Positions 16,947 to 24,902 of a stretch of DNA of 64,000 bases are shown in pieces. This DNA is from Caldilineaceae bacterium. Lineage in GTDB: Bacteria; Chloroflexota; Anaerolineae; Caldilineales; Caldilineaceae. Each line of letters opens with the position of its first letter. Position 1 is the stretch's first letter. The notes beneath the pieces are model-generated. The model was not told the DNA's origin. It searched no databases and worked only from the letters and a program-made list of their open reading frames with translations. The stretch is from NCBI GenBank assembly GCA_019637685.1, contig JAHBVF010000001.1, positions 62,001 to 126,000 of the forward strand, given 5' to 3'. The translations under genes and the position numbers were made by a program.

Positions 16947-17899
16947 TAGCGGGTCTTGACTCGGCTGCCAGGCACAGGTGTGTGTTGCAGGGCATCTTCG
17001 ATCACCTGGCGGGCGTCCACATTTTTGATCCGGGCCGATGGGCTGACGATCAGGCGATGGGCCAGGGTGGCCTCTGCCAACAATTTGATGTCGTCGGGCA
17101 GGACATAATCCCGGCCATTGAGCGCGGCCCAGGCCCGCCCTGCCCGGAAAATTGCCAGGCTGCCCCGGGGGCTGGCCCCCAAATAGACATCCGGGTGGTC
17201 GCGGGTCACAGTCACCAGATCGACAATGTATTCCTTCACCGCATCGTCCACATAGACTTCCCGGATCGAGCGTTGGGCTGTCGTCAATTCCTCGGCGCTG
17301 ACCACCTGTTGTAAACTGTCGATGGGATGGGTCTGGGCCTGTTTGCCCAAAATCTCGATCTCCTGGGCTTTGGCTGGATAGCCCAGCCGGATGCGCATGA
17401 GAAAGCGATCCACCTGGGCTTCTGGCAGAGGAAACGTTCCCTCGTACTCGATGGGGTTTTGCGTGGCAAGGATCAGAAATGGACGGGCCATTGCATACGT
17501 CGTGCCATCGACAGTCACCTGGCGTTCTTCCATCGCCTCCAGCAGCGCGGATTGGGTCTTGGGCGTGGCCCGGTTGATCTCGTCCGCCAGGACAATCTGG
17601 GCCATAATCGGGCCGTGCCGGAACTCAAATTCCTGGGTCTTCTGGTTGTAGACGCTGACGCCAGTCACATCGCTGGGCAGCATATCGGGGGTGAACTGGA
17701 TGCGGCGGTATTCGCAGCCGATGCTGCGGGAGATGGAGCGGGCCAGCATTGTTTTGCCCACACCAGGCACATCTTCAATCAGCAAATGCCCTTCGCATAG
17801 CAACGCTACAAGGGTCATACGCACTTCGTGATCTTTGCCGATGATCACCCGTTGAACATTTTCAATCAGTCGATTGGCAACATTTTGCACAGATTGCAT
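16946..17899 (-). CDS. MoxR-family AAA+ ATPase
   Basis: A 317-residue AAA+ ATPase of the MoxR clade, likely a chaperone for assembly of a partner complex. Walker A is DVPGVGKT (residues 43-50), Walker B IVLADEI (102-108), sensor 1 is at TQNP (Asn148) and an arginine-finger candidate is Arg165. A lid domain follows at 190-317. I start at ATG 17899 because GAGGGA lies six bases upstream, although the frame continues 13 codons further. Together with DUF58 it forms a two-gene operon. Confidence 0.92.
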   Translation of the reverse strand: MQSVQNVANRLIENVQRVIIGKDHEVRMTLVALLCEGHLLIEDVPGVGKTMLARSISRSIGCEYRRIQFTPDMLPSDVTGVSVYNQKTQEFEFRHGPIMAQIVLADEINRATPKTQSALLEAMEERQVTVDGTTYAMARPFLILATQNPIEYEGTFPLPEAQVDRFLMRIRLGYPAKAQEIEILGKQAQTHPIDSLQQVVSAEELTTAQRSIREVYVDDAVKEYIVDLVTVTRDHPDVYLGASPRGSLAIFRAGRAWAALNGRDYVLPDDIKLLAEATLAHRLIVSPSARIKNVDARQVIEDALQHTPVPGSRVKTR

Positions 17900-18003
17900 G
17901 GGTCCCTCGCCAAAAGCGTGAGGCTCATTGCGAGCCAACGGTGTGCCGCGCCGCTGGTAGAAAGGGCACGACTTCGATAGAGTGGGGCGGATACGTACAG
18001 GAT

Positions 18004-18019
18004 AGGGATGATTATCCCT
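18004..18019. repeat. Small hairpin in the moxR/18121 divergent gap
   Basis: AGGGAT and ATCCCT pair around GATT. It lies between the divergent moxR and the large plus-strand gene and may be part of a control region. Confidence 0.4.
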
Positions 18020-18108
18020 GACCCAGGGGGCGGACGTTGTATGTATACCTACAATACCCTATTTCTATCTGACAGGCAAAGCCGCTTTCGTCATTTTTGC
18101 CCCACCGG

Positions 18109-18120
18109 TATAATGGGTCT
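18109..18120 (+). promoter_or_regulatory. TATAAT element directly before the start codon at 18121
   Basis: A perfect TATAAT (18109-18114) ends six bases before the ATG, so transcription would begin at or next to the start codon. No Shine-Dalgarno sequence precedes the ATG. The two facts fit a leaderless mRNA. The -35 region is poor. Confidence 0.45.
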
Positions 18121-20751
18121 ATGCAGATTCAACTTTTTCCCCGTCCCAGCGCCGATACAGGCATTGGCCTGCACTGGTGCGCGGGGCAGAGCCAGCTTCC
18201 CATCACGCAAGTACGCTCTTTCTGGATCCCCGAACTGCGGGCACTGGGCGCAGCCTGGATCAAAATCAACGATCACCGCGGCTGCCTGCCTCTGGTCGAG
18301 GAGTTGCTGGCCGCGGGCATTCAGCCTGTCGTCCGCATCTATCGCGCCGCGGCCAATCCCGGCACGCTGGGTGATGAAGAATTGGCTGCTGTGGATGGTC
18401 TGGTGCGGGCGGGCGTTCGCTATCTGGAGATCAGCCACCGGCCCGACCTGCCCAGCCAGTGGCGCAATGGCGTGCTGCCCCCCGACGCGCCGACTGTGGT
18501 GGCCCGCCATTTGGCACAGGATATGGCCGCGGTGCTGGAACGGGGCGGATTGCCCGCCTTGCCCGCGGTCGATCCGACCTCCCGCTGGGACCTGATTTCC
18601 GAATTGATTCGCCTGGGCAAGCGGGATGTGCTGCAAGGCCCCATCTGGCAGGCAGTCCACAATCCGGGCTACAATCGCCCTCTCCACTACCCGGCTGACC
18701 CGGTGGGCAGCGAAGGCGCGCCCCTGACCCAAAGTCTCTACCTTTCTCTGGCCGAAGAAGAGTGGGAGGGGAACGCCTGGCAGGAACGCGCGCTCTCTAC
18801 TGTAAACCGGCTGCGTCGTCGGGCGTATTTGGCGGAAGAGGCCGGGGACAACAACGGAATGGGCGGAACGGGGCGGGCCACGGCTTTTCCCAAAGACGGG
18901 GGATTCTTCCACTTTCTCCGTCTCCACAACTACCACCGGGAACTGTTGGGCCGGGCCATTCCCATTCTTTCCACCAGCGGCGGCTATGTGCTGGGCGCAG
19001 CGGATGATCCCCGCTATCCGGCCATCACCCCGTCCCTGCACCTGGCCTATACGCTGGAAGCCTGCCGCATTGTAATGGGCAGCAGCACCCGTGCGGCCCC
19101 TGCTCCTGACTACTTCTTCTGCACTGCCTTCTGGCTGCTGGCAAACCAGGCCCTGGCCAGCAGCCGCCCGGCGCGGGAGAACGACGCCTGGTACAGCCCG
19201 GAGCATCCCGGCGGGGTGCTGCCAATTGTGCCGGTGCTCCAGGCCGAACCCAAACGGCTGCGCCACACCCCCCAGATTGCCGTAGCCGAATCCCTGGGGC
19301 CAGCCCGCCAGAGCAACAAAGACCTGATCCATTTTGTGCCCCAGGCCGGGGCCGGGGGTGGCATCATCGCCGGCAAAGTGCAGGGCGGGGCCAGTGTGGA
19401 CCTTTGCCTGGTCAACCGGGAAAGCGGACTGTTGCTGCATACAGTAGCCCGCGCCAATGGGGACTTCCGCTTTGTGGACCTGACGCCGGGCCGCTACAGT
19501 GTGTGGGTGGAAAATCCGCCGGGCAATCGGCAGATTGACATCGCCCTGGCCGGGGACGAGACCGTAGCCGTGGACCTGGCCGTGCAAGGCTGGGGCTATG
19601 AAATCAGCGAAGCCGGGGATGGACCGGGGGGAATGCTCCAATGCAGCGTGGCCCTGACCGTGGATATGGCCGCGGCACCTTCTCTGCGCCTGCGCTGGGT
19701 GGGGGGAGAACGGGTGTTGGCAATGGTGCGCAGTGGCAAGGATCGCATAGCCCGTTGTAGCGCGGGTCCTCTGGAAGCGGGCACGTATGACGTGGAGTTG
19801 CTGGGGTTACCCGATACCCAGCCCGGCGAGACCCGTGCCACTGTGCCCGTGAGCCGTGCCAGCGAAACCCACGTGCATTTCGTCCATTCACGGGTGAGGA
19901 GGCAGCAAGAAGCCTCTCACACATCCATTATTGAAGGGCATATTCTCAACGGGGATGGCACGCAAGTAACCCTGCAAAACGCGGGTGGTCGGCGGCGCAG
20001 TGTGACCACAGACCCCAAAGGGCGCTTCCGTTTTTCCGGGCTTGCCCCCGGCAGCTATGACATTGCCATAACTGGCAGCCCTGTAGCTGGCAATGCACAG
20101 ACACTCTCTCGCTCCCGGCTGGGCGTGGACGGAGAGAGCGCGCTCTCCCTGGAATTTGAGCTGGCCGCGCCTGGTTCTGCGGCCCCGGCTGTGTTGGGCC
20201 TGAGCGCTCTTGTGGGCCACGCGCCGGGACAGGCAGGCCGGGCCGCAATTGTCAGCAACGGGGCCGGCTTCTCGTCCACACGCCGTATCGATGGGGCGGA
20301 CAACTTTCGTTTTGACCGCTTGCCAGCGGGACGCTATGAATTGGTGGCGGGCGCGCTTTTGGCTGTGGGGCTGGATGTGGGGGCCAATGAGACGGCAGAG
20401 GTCACATTCCCGGCCGCGGCCAGCCAGTGGCAGGTGTTGATTCGCCGGCGTGCCACTTTGCGCCGCCCCGGAATGGTGCGCGTACAGGTGATGGGGCGGA
20501 GTGACGTGCCCGTCACGCTGGCGGGCACGGATATACAGGCGCAGGTGCGCCCCACCGGCAGCGCGATGGAATACGGCCCATTTGCCGTGGAGTTTGGCCC
20601 CCTGGAAACGGGCGATTATACCGTTTCTGTGCCGGGCGTCGATGTACAGGCCACCTTCCGACTGGAAGATACGGATGGCGTTGCTATCGTCTTCCAGCGG
20701 CGGGGCGCGCTGACCAGCTCTCCCCGCCTGGAACGACTTCCCCGCCAATAG
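18121..20751 (+). CDS. Large multidomain protein with carboxypeptidase-regulatory-like repeats
   Basis: An 876-residue protein of unknown function. Residues 1-400 look like an alpha/beta barrel (GAAWIKINDHRGCLPLVEELLAAGIQPVVRIYR), resembling the glycoside-hydrolase-like fold in general outline only. From about 410 come at least four beta-sandwich repeats. Each ends in a similar word: FRFVDLTPGRYSVWV, FRFSGLAPGSYDIAI, FRFDRLPAGRYELVA and FGPLETGDYTVSV. These match the carboxypeptidase-regulatory/CnaB-like type. No signal peptide or anchor is visible, which is odd for such domains. The ATG at 18121 follows a TATAAT box; the upstream ATG at 18097 would precede that box. Confidence 0.65.
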   Translation: MQIQLFPRPSADTGIGLHWCAGQSQLPITQVRSFWIPELRALGAAWIKINDHRGCLPLVEELLAAGIQPVVRIYRAAANPGTLGDEELAAVDGLVRAGVRYLEISHRPDLPSQWRNGVLPPDAPTVVARHLAQDMAAVLERGGLPALPAVDPTSRWDLISELIRLGKRDVLQGPIWQAVHNPGYNRPLHYPADPVGSEGAPLTQSLYLSLAEEEWEGNAWQERALSTVNRLRRRAYLAEEAGDNNGMGGTGRATAFPKDGGFFHFLRLHNYHRELLGRAIPILSTSGGYVLGAADDPRYPAITPSLHLAYTLEACRIVMGSSTRAAPAPDYFFCTAFWLLANQALASSRPARENDAWYSPEHPGGVLPIVPVLQAEPKRLRHTPQIAVAESLGPARQSNKDLIHFVPQAGAGGGIIAGKVQGGASVDLCLVNRESGLLLHTVARANGDFRFVDLTPGRYSVWVENPPGNRQIDIALAGDETVAVDLAVQGWGYEISEAGDGPGGMLQCSVALTVDMAAAPSLRLRWVGGERVLAMVRSGKDRIARCSAGPLEAGTYDVELLGLPDTQPGETRATVPVSRASETHVHFVHSRVRRQQEASHTSIIEGHILNGDGTQVTLQNAGGRRRSVTTDPKGRFRFSGLAPGSYDIAITGSPVAGNAQTLSRSRLGVDGESALSLEFELAAPGSAAPAVLGLSALVGHAPGQAGRAAIVSNGAGFSSTRRIDGADNFRFDRLPAGRYELVAGALLAVGLDVGANETAEVTFPAAASQWQVLIRRRATLRRPGMVRVQVMGRSDVPVTLAGTDIQAQVRPTGSAMEYGPFAVEFGPLETGDYTVSVPGVDVQATFRLEDTDGVAIVFQRRGALTSSPRLERLPRQ

Positions 20752-20904
20752 CCGTGCCGCGCTCCGTTGACAATGCAAAGCCCTGAAACAAAATATCGAC
20801 TGCACAGACAGGCGTGTGGTCGCGGAAAGGGCATTTTTCGGCTCAGAATTGATCCGCCAGCGCCCATTTCTCGCCGAAAATTGACTGACAACTCGTTGAG
20901 TCCG

Positions 20905-21033
20905 CTGCAAAAAGGTCAATTTCACCGCGGAGTCGCAGAGGGCGCGGAGGCAACGCGGCGAGATTCAGGAGAAAAACCCCGCGAACCTCCGCGTTCCCCG
21001 CGGCTCCGCGGTGAGTTTAGAAGCTTTTTGCAG
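20905..21033. repeat. 129-base palindromic element with CTGCAAAAAG ends
   Basis: Outer inverted repeats CTGCAAAAAG (20905-20914) and CTTTTTGCAG (21024-21033) enclose inner arms made of CCGCGGAG, CGCGGAGG and their complements (TTTCACCGCGGAG near 20920, CTCCGCGGTGA near 21005). The whole could fold into one long hairpin. It lies in the 410-base gap after the large 18121 gene; the rest of that gap holds a promoter but no gene. Confidence 0.75.
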
Positions 21034-21093
21034 TAGAGTCACCCGTTACTATTACGAAATGTGCGATTGCCCTGCTGCCGCCCGCTGTTCTAC

Positions 21094-21122
21094 TTGCCAC
21101 CCACCCCCACCTGTGCTAGGAT
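21094..21122 (+). promoter_or_regulatory. Promoter upstream of the zinc-ribbon gene
   Basis: TTGCCA (21094-21099) and TAGGAT (21117-21122) are 17 bases apart. The predicted transcript starts near 21129, about 34 bases before the ATG at 21163. Confidence 0.45.
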
Positions 21123-21162
21123 TTTCTCAATACATCCGTTGACGAGAACACAGAGGAATCCA

Positions 21163-21369
21163 ATGGCTGATTGCACAAATTGTGGCACCTGGAACCCGGA
21201 TGACAAGGATGTTTGCTGGCGCTGCCAGACAAAATTGCCTCGCATCGAAGAAAAGCCGAAGCGCAAGCCCAGGGTTCTTTTCGGCCTGCCCGCGTGGACG
21301 TGGATTATTGTCGTCCTGCTTTTTCTTGCGCCTATGTTCAGCCAATGTCTTTCTGCCCCAGCAGGCTAA
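21163..21369 (+). CDS. Small zinc-ribbon membrane protein
   Basis: A 68-residue protein. The N terminus has two CxxC pairs (Cys4/Cys7 and Cys18/Cys21), which should bind one zinc ion. A basic linker (EEKPKRKPR) leads to one membrane span (residues about 41-59). Such double-zinc-ribbon anchors are common but functionally undefined. The first M42 peptidase gene starts 15 bases later, so the two are probably co-transcribed. Confidence 0.75.
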   Translation: MADCTNCGTWNPDDKDVCWRCQTKLPRIEEKPKRKPRVLFGLPAWTWIIVVLLFLAPMFSQCLSAPAG

Positions 21370-21384
21370 GCGAAATCCCCATAC

Positions 21385-22446
21385 GTGACTATAACCCCAG
21401 CCGCCTTCGATCTTCTTAAAGAACTGACTGAACTGCCCGGTATTGCCGGCCACGAAGAGGCCATCCGCGCCCGTCTGGTCGAACTGTTCACGCCCCTGAC
21501 CGACGAAGTGCGCACGGATGCCCTGGGCAATGTCATCGCTCTGAAACGGGGCACTGGCGGCGCGGGACAGCGTCTGATGCTGGCTGCGCATATGGACGAA
21601 ATCGGTCTGGTGGTGACAAAACTGGACCGGGGCTTTCTGCGCTTCACGACTATCGGCGGCATCAATGAGCGGGTGCTGCCCAGCCAGGAAGTGATCGTCC
21701 ACGGACGGCGCGACCTGCCCGGAATCGTCGCCAGCCGTCCGCCCCACGTCCTGTCCCCGGCCAGCCGTAAAGAGAATATCCCCAGCAGCGAGTTATTTGT
21801 GGATGTGGGTTTGCTGCCTGCTGAATTGGCCGAGGCTGTCTCTGTGGGCGATGTGATTTCCATCCAGCGCGAGACGATTCAACTGGGCAAGGACAAAGCC
21901 ACGGGCAAAGCCTTTGACAACCGGGCCAGCCTCGTGGCGTTGATTCTGGCCCTGCACCAGCTTCAAAAAATGCGCCACGCCTGGGACATCTACGCGGTGG
22001 CGACTGTGCAGGAGGAGATCGGGCTGCGCGGGGCCATCACCAGCACCTTTGGCATTGCGCCGGATGTGGGCATTGCTCTGGACCTGACCTTCGCCGTCCA
22101 GCCGGGGGCCAACAGCGACGAGACCCTGGCCTGGGACAAAGGCGCGGCCATCGGGCTGGGACCGAACATCCACCCCAAAATTTATGAACAGTTGGTGGAG
22201 ACGGCCAAAAGCCAGGAAATTCCTTATGTGGTGGAAGTGCTGGCGGGCAATTCCGGGACCGATGCCTGGGCCATGCAGGTGACACAGGCGGGCATCCCGA
22301 CGGGGCTGCTCAGCATCCCCGCGCGCAATATGCACACCCCCGGCGAAATGCTCGTCCTGGCCGACATCGAACGCACGGCCCGTCTGCTCGCCGCCTTTGC
22401 CGCGGGCCTGGACGGAGAGACGCTGGATGGGCTGCGGTTGGAGTAA
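21385..22446 (+). CDS. M42-family metallopeptidase, paralogue 1
   Basis: A 353-residue cytoplasmic aminopeptidase of the glutamyl-aminopeptidase/TET family, expected to use two metal ions. Ligand motifs are visible: AAHMDEIG, KAFDNR, VQEEIGLRG (the EE pair holds the catalytic base), ALDLT and the C-terminal NMHTPGEM histidine. The start is GTG at 21385. It is the first of three consecutive M42 genes. The metal-ligand set looks complete, so activity is expected. Confidence 0.92.
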   Translation: MTITPAAFDLLKELTELPGIAGHEEAIRARLVELFTPLTDEVRTDALGNVIALKRGTGGAGQRLMLAAHMDEIGLVVTKLDRGFLRFTTIGGINERVLPSQEVIVHGRRDLPGIVASRPPHVLSPASRKENIPSSELFVDVGLLPAELAEAVSVGDVISIQRETIQLGKDKATGKAFDNRASLVALILALHQLQKMRHAWDIYAVATVQEEIGLRGAITSTFGIAPDVGIALDLTFAVQPGANSDETLAWDKGAAIGLGPNIHPKIYEQLVETAKSQEIPYVVEVLAGNSGTDAWAMQVTQAGIPTGLLSIPARNMHTPGEMLVLADIERTARLLAAFAAGLDGETLDGLRLE

Positions 22447-22471
22447 GGGAACGCTCGCCAGCGAAAATTCT

Positions 22472-22538
22472 AACCACCAAGACATAAAGACACGAAGAAA
22501 TGCAGGCTTTTCCTTTGTGGCTTCGTGCCTTTGTGGTT
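22472..22538. repeat. Imperfect palindrome between M42 genes 1 and 2
   Basis: AACCAC plus AAAGACACGAAG on the left match CTTCGTGCCTTTGTGGTT on the right, with an eight-base bulge in the left arm. The arms are made of the words CACGAAG and CAAAG. Confidence 0.65.
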
Positions 22539-22587
22539 CATCGCTTTCCACACAAAATAGACCGGTGTGGTGAAATTACAGGTAGTG

Positions 22588-23640
22588 ATGAACGACAATC
22601 TTCAATCTCTCATCTCCAATACCCAATATCCCCTGCTGGAACAGCTTTCCGTCGCGCGGGGTGTGGCCGGACAGGAAGGCGCGGTGCGGGCTATTCTGCG
22701 CGAGGCCGTTTTGCCCCACGTGGCCGGTGTGGAGACGGATGCTCTGGGCAATCTCATCGCCCGCAAGCCCGCCGCGACGGACAATGGCGAGCGTCCCCTG
22801 CGGGTGATGCTGGCCGGCCATATGGACGAAGTGGGCGGGCTGGTGCAGAAAGTCAACGACGACGGCACACTCAAATTTCGTTCTGTCGGCGGTATTGATG
22901 CCCGCATTCTGCCCGGCAAGCGGCTGCTCATCGGGCCGAAGTGTGTGCCCGGCGTCGTGCTGGAAAAGCCGGTGCATCTGGGCCGCAGCACCAGCGCGCC
23001 CTCCATCGACGACCTGCTCATCGACACCGGGGGTGCCACCGGCATCAACCCCGGCGATATGATTACCTTTGAAAGCAGCTATGGCGAAGTGGGCCGCCTG
23101 CTCAAAGGCAAATCTTTCGACGATCGGGTGGGCTGCTTTATTCTGGCCGAACTGCTGAAACGGGACTACCCCTGCGAAGTGGTGGGGGTCTTTACTGTGC
23201 AGGAGGAGATTGGCCTGCGCGGGGCAAAAGTGGCAGCCTATAGCGTCGCGCCGGATGTGGCCTTTGCGCTGGAAGGCACAATCGCCGATGACCTGCCCAA
23301 AGACGAGGACATCAGTTCCACGACAGAATTGGGCAAAGGACCGGCCATTTCGGTGATGGACCGCAGTGCCTACGCGGACAGGCGTCTGGTGGAACTGTTG
23401 ACACTGACGGCCCAGGAGCACGCCATCCCCTATCAGTTCAAACAGCCGGGGGTGGGGGGAACCGATGCCGGTACGATTCATCTGGCGCGGGAAGGCATCC
23501 CTACGGTGGCCCTTTCTGTGCCCTGTCGCTACATCCACGCGCCCGCCGCGCTGATGGACCCGGCAGATGTGTTGCATACAATCGAATTGATGGCGAAGGC
23601 GCTGGGCCGTTTGCCGTCGGTGTGGGAAGATAGGGATTAG
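22588..23640 (+). CDS. M42-family metallopeptidase, paralogue 2
   Basis: A 350-residue M42 peptidase with the same ligands as its neighbours: AGHMDEVGG, KSFDDR, VQEEIGLRG, FALEGT and the YIHAPAALMD histidine. In paralogue 1 the fourth site is ALDLT; here it is ALEGT, so a Glu replaces the Asp ligand. The start at ATG 22588 follows AGGTAG; a GTG at 22567 is also in frame. The N-terminal stretch SLISNTQYP comes from a CTCCAATACCCAAT-type repeat word, so this end of the gene may have been extended by a repeat. Confidence 0.9.
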   Translation: MNDNLQSLISNTQYPLLEQLSVARGVAGQEGAVRAILREAVLPHVAGVETDALGNLIARKPAATDNGERPLRVMLAGHMDEVGGLVQKVNDDGTLKFRSVGGIDARILPGKRLLIGPKCVPGVVLEKPVHLGRSTSAPSIDDLLIDTGGATGINPGDMITFESSYGEVGRLLKGKSFDDRVGCFILAELLKRDYPCEVVGVFTVQEEIGLRGAKVAAYSVAPDVAFALEGTIADDLPKDEDISSTTELGKGPAISVMDRSAYADRRLVELLTLTAQEHAIPYQFKQPGVGGTDAGTIHLAREGIPTVALSVPCRYIHAPAALMDPADVLHTIELMAKALGRLPSVWEDRD

Positions 23641-23756
23641 AGATTGGAGACTGGGTATTTCGTTGGGTGAGTTGATTGGACATCGGAAAGTAGCGGAAAG
23701 GGACAAAAATACTTGCCCTTTGCCCCTTTTAGTTTGATACCCGCCAGCTTCAGTGC

Positions 23757-23787
23757 CCAATCCCCGCTCTCCAATCCCCAGTCCTCT
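23757..23787. repeat. CCAATC/CCAGTC word repeat before M42 gene 3
   Basis: CCCAATCCCCGCTCTCCAAT continues into CCCCAGTCC. A complementary word occurs at about 23637-23660 (GAGATTGGAGACTGGG), so the gap can fold into a long stem. Similar words occur inside M42 gene 2 (about 22601-22632) and inside cobU (about 58916-58954). Confidence 0.6.
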
Positions 23788-23800
23788 CAAACGGGAATTG

Positions 23801-24823
23801 ATGCGAATGAAAGAATTGATCCGTCGTTTATGCAACGTCTACGGGCCGTGCGGGCAGGAAGAAGCCGTGCGGCGGCTGATCAGCCAGGAAATTTCCGGGC
23901 TGGTGGATGAGGTGCGGGTGGACGCGCTGGGCAATCTGATTGCGCTGAAACGGGGTGTGGGCAACGACAGCGCGCCGGCCAAACGGGTGATGATCGCCGC
24001 GCATATGGACGAGATCGGTGTGATGGTCTCCCACGTGGATGCCAAAGGTTTTCTGCGTTTTACGAATGTGGGGAGTGTCCTCCCCAATACCCTTTTCGGC
24101 AGCCGGGTGCTCTTTGCCAACGGCAGCCAGGGCACTTTTGGGATGGACGGCAAGCCGATGGCGGTGGAAAAGCCGGAGATGTCCAAGATGTTTGTGGATG
24201 TGGGCGCCACCTCCGCGTCTGACGTGCCGGTGGGCGTGGGCGATGTGGGCGTCTTTCGCAGCGAGTTTGCTGATTTGGGCAAACGTATTCTGGCCCCCAG
24301 CCTGGACAACCGTGTCAGTTGTGCCATTCTGATCCAGACCCTGGCCGAGCTGATCAGCAGCCCCCACGACATCTACGCGGTCTTTACTGTGCAGGAGGAA
24401 GTCGGTCTGCGCGGCGCGGGCACCGCGGCTTTCGGCGTGGAACCGGATGTGGCCCTGGCGCTGGATGTGACCCTGACCGGCGATATGCCTGAGAGCTATA
24501 CAATGGATGTGGCCCTGGGCGCAGGCCCCGCGGTGAAGGTGCTGGATCGGCGGATGATCGCCCATCCCGGCGTGCGCCGCTGGCTGGTCAACAGCGCTGA
24601 AGCCTTCGACATCCCCTATCAGTTGGAAGTGCTGGAATTTGGCTCCACCGATGCCGCGGCCATGCAACTGAGCCGGGCCGGTGTGCCCGCGGGCGCGCTC
24701 TCCATCCCCAGCCGCTACATCCACACCCCCGTGCAGATGGTGGACTACGACGACGTACAGAATACAGTGCGCTTGCTGGTCAACGCCCTGGGCGGGCCAG
24801 TGGATGTGACGAGTGGGGCGTAA
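23801..24823 (+). CDS. M42-family metallopeptidase, paralogue 3
   Basis: A 340-residue M42 peptidase, third of the tandem set. Ligand motifs are AAHMDEIGV, PSLDNR, VQEEVGLRG, ALDVT and RYIHTPVQMVD. I chose ATG 23801 (MRMKELIRRL), matching the usual family start; the longer frame from 23753 would translate repeat sequence (MPNPRSPIPSPL). It is closer to paralogue 1 at the ALD ligand than paralogue 2 is. A terminator follows at 24851. Confidence 0.92.
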   Translation: MRMKELIRRLCNVYGPCGQEEAVRRLISQEISGLVDEVRVDALGNLIALKRGVGNDSAPAKRVMIAAHMDEIGVMVSHVDAKGFLRFTNVGSVLPNTLFGSRVLFANGSQGTFGMDGKPMAVEKPEMSKMFVDVGATSASDVPVGVGDVGVFRSEFADLGKRILAPSLDNRVSCAILIQTLAELISSPHDIYAVFTVQEEVGLRGAGTAAFGVEPDVALALDVTLTGDMPESYTMDVALGAGPAVKVLDRRMIAHPGVRRWLVNSAEAFDIPYQLEVLEFGSTDAAAMQLSRAGVPAGALSIPSRYIHTPVQMVDYDDVQNTVRLLVNALGGPVDVTSGA

Positions 24824-24850
24824 TCTACCCTAAACGCGTTGAAATCGTGT

Positions 24851-24885
24851 AAAAAGTCAGCCACTTTTCGTGACTGACTTTTTTA
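24851..24885 (+). terminator. Terminator after the M42 gene set
   Basis: AAGTCAG-C-CAC pairs with GTG-A-CTGACTT around TTTTC, followed by a run of T. It closes the zinc-ribbon/M42 unit just before the antiporter gene. Confidence 0.75.
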
Positions 24886-24902
24886 TTGCAGAGGAGTGAC
24901 GA

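Noticed and set aside
18091..19641. 516-residue minus-strand open frame
   Set aside because: Lies fully opposite the 876-residue gene and has shadow-frame composition (high Gln/Arg/His/Gly).
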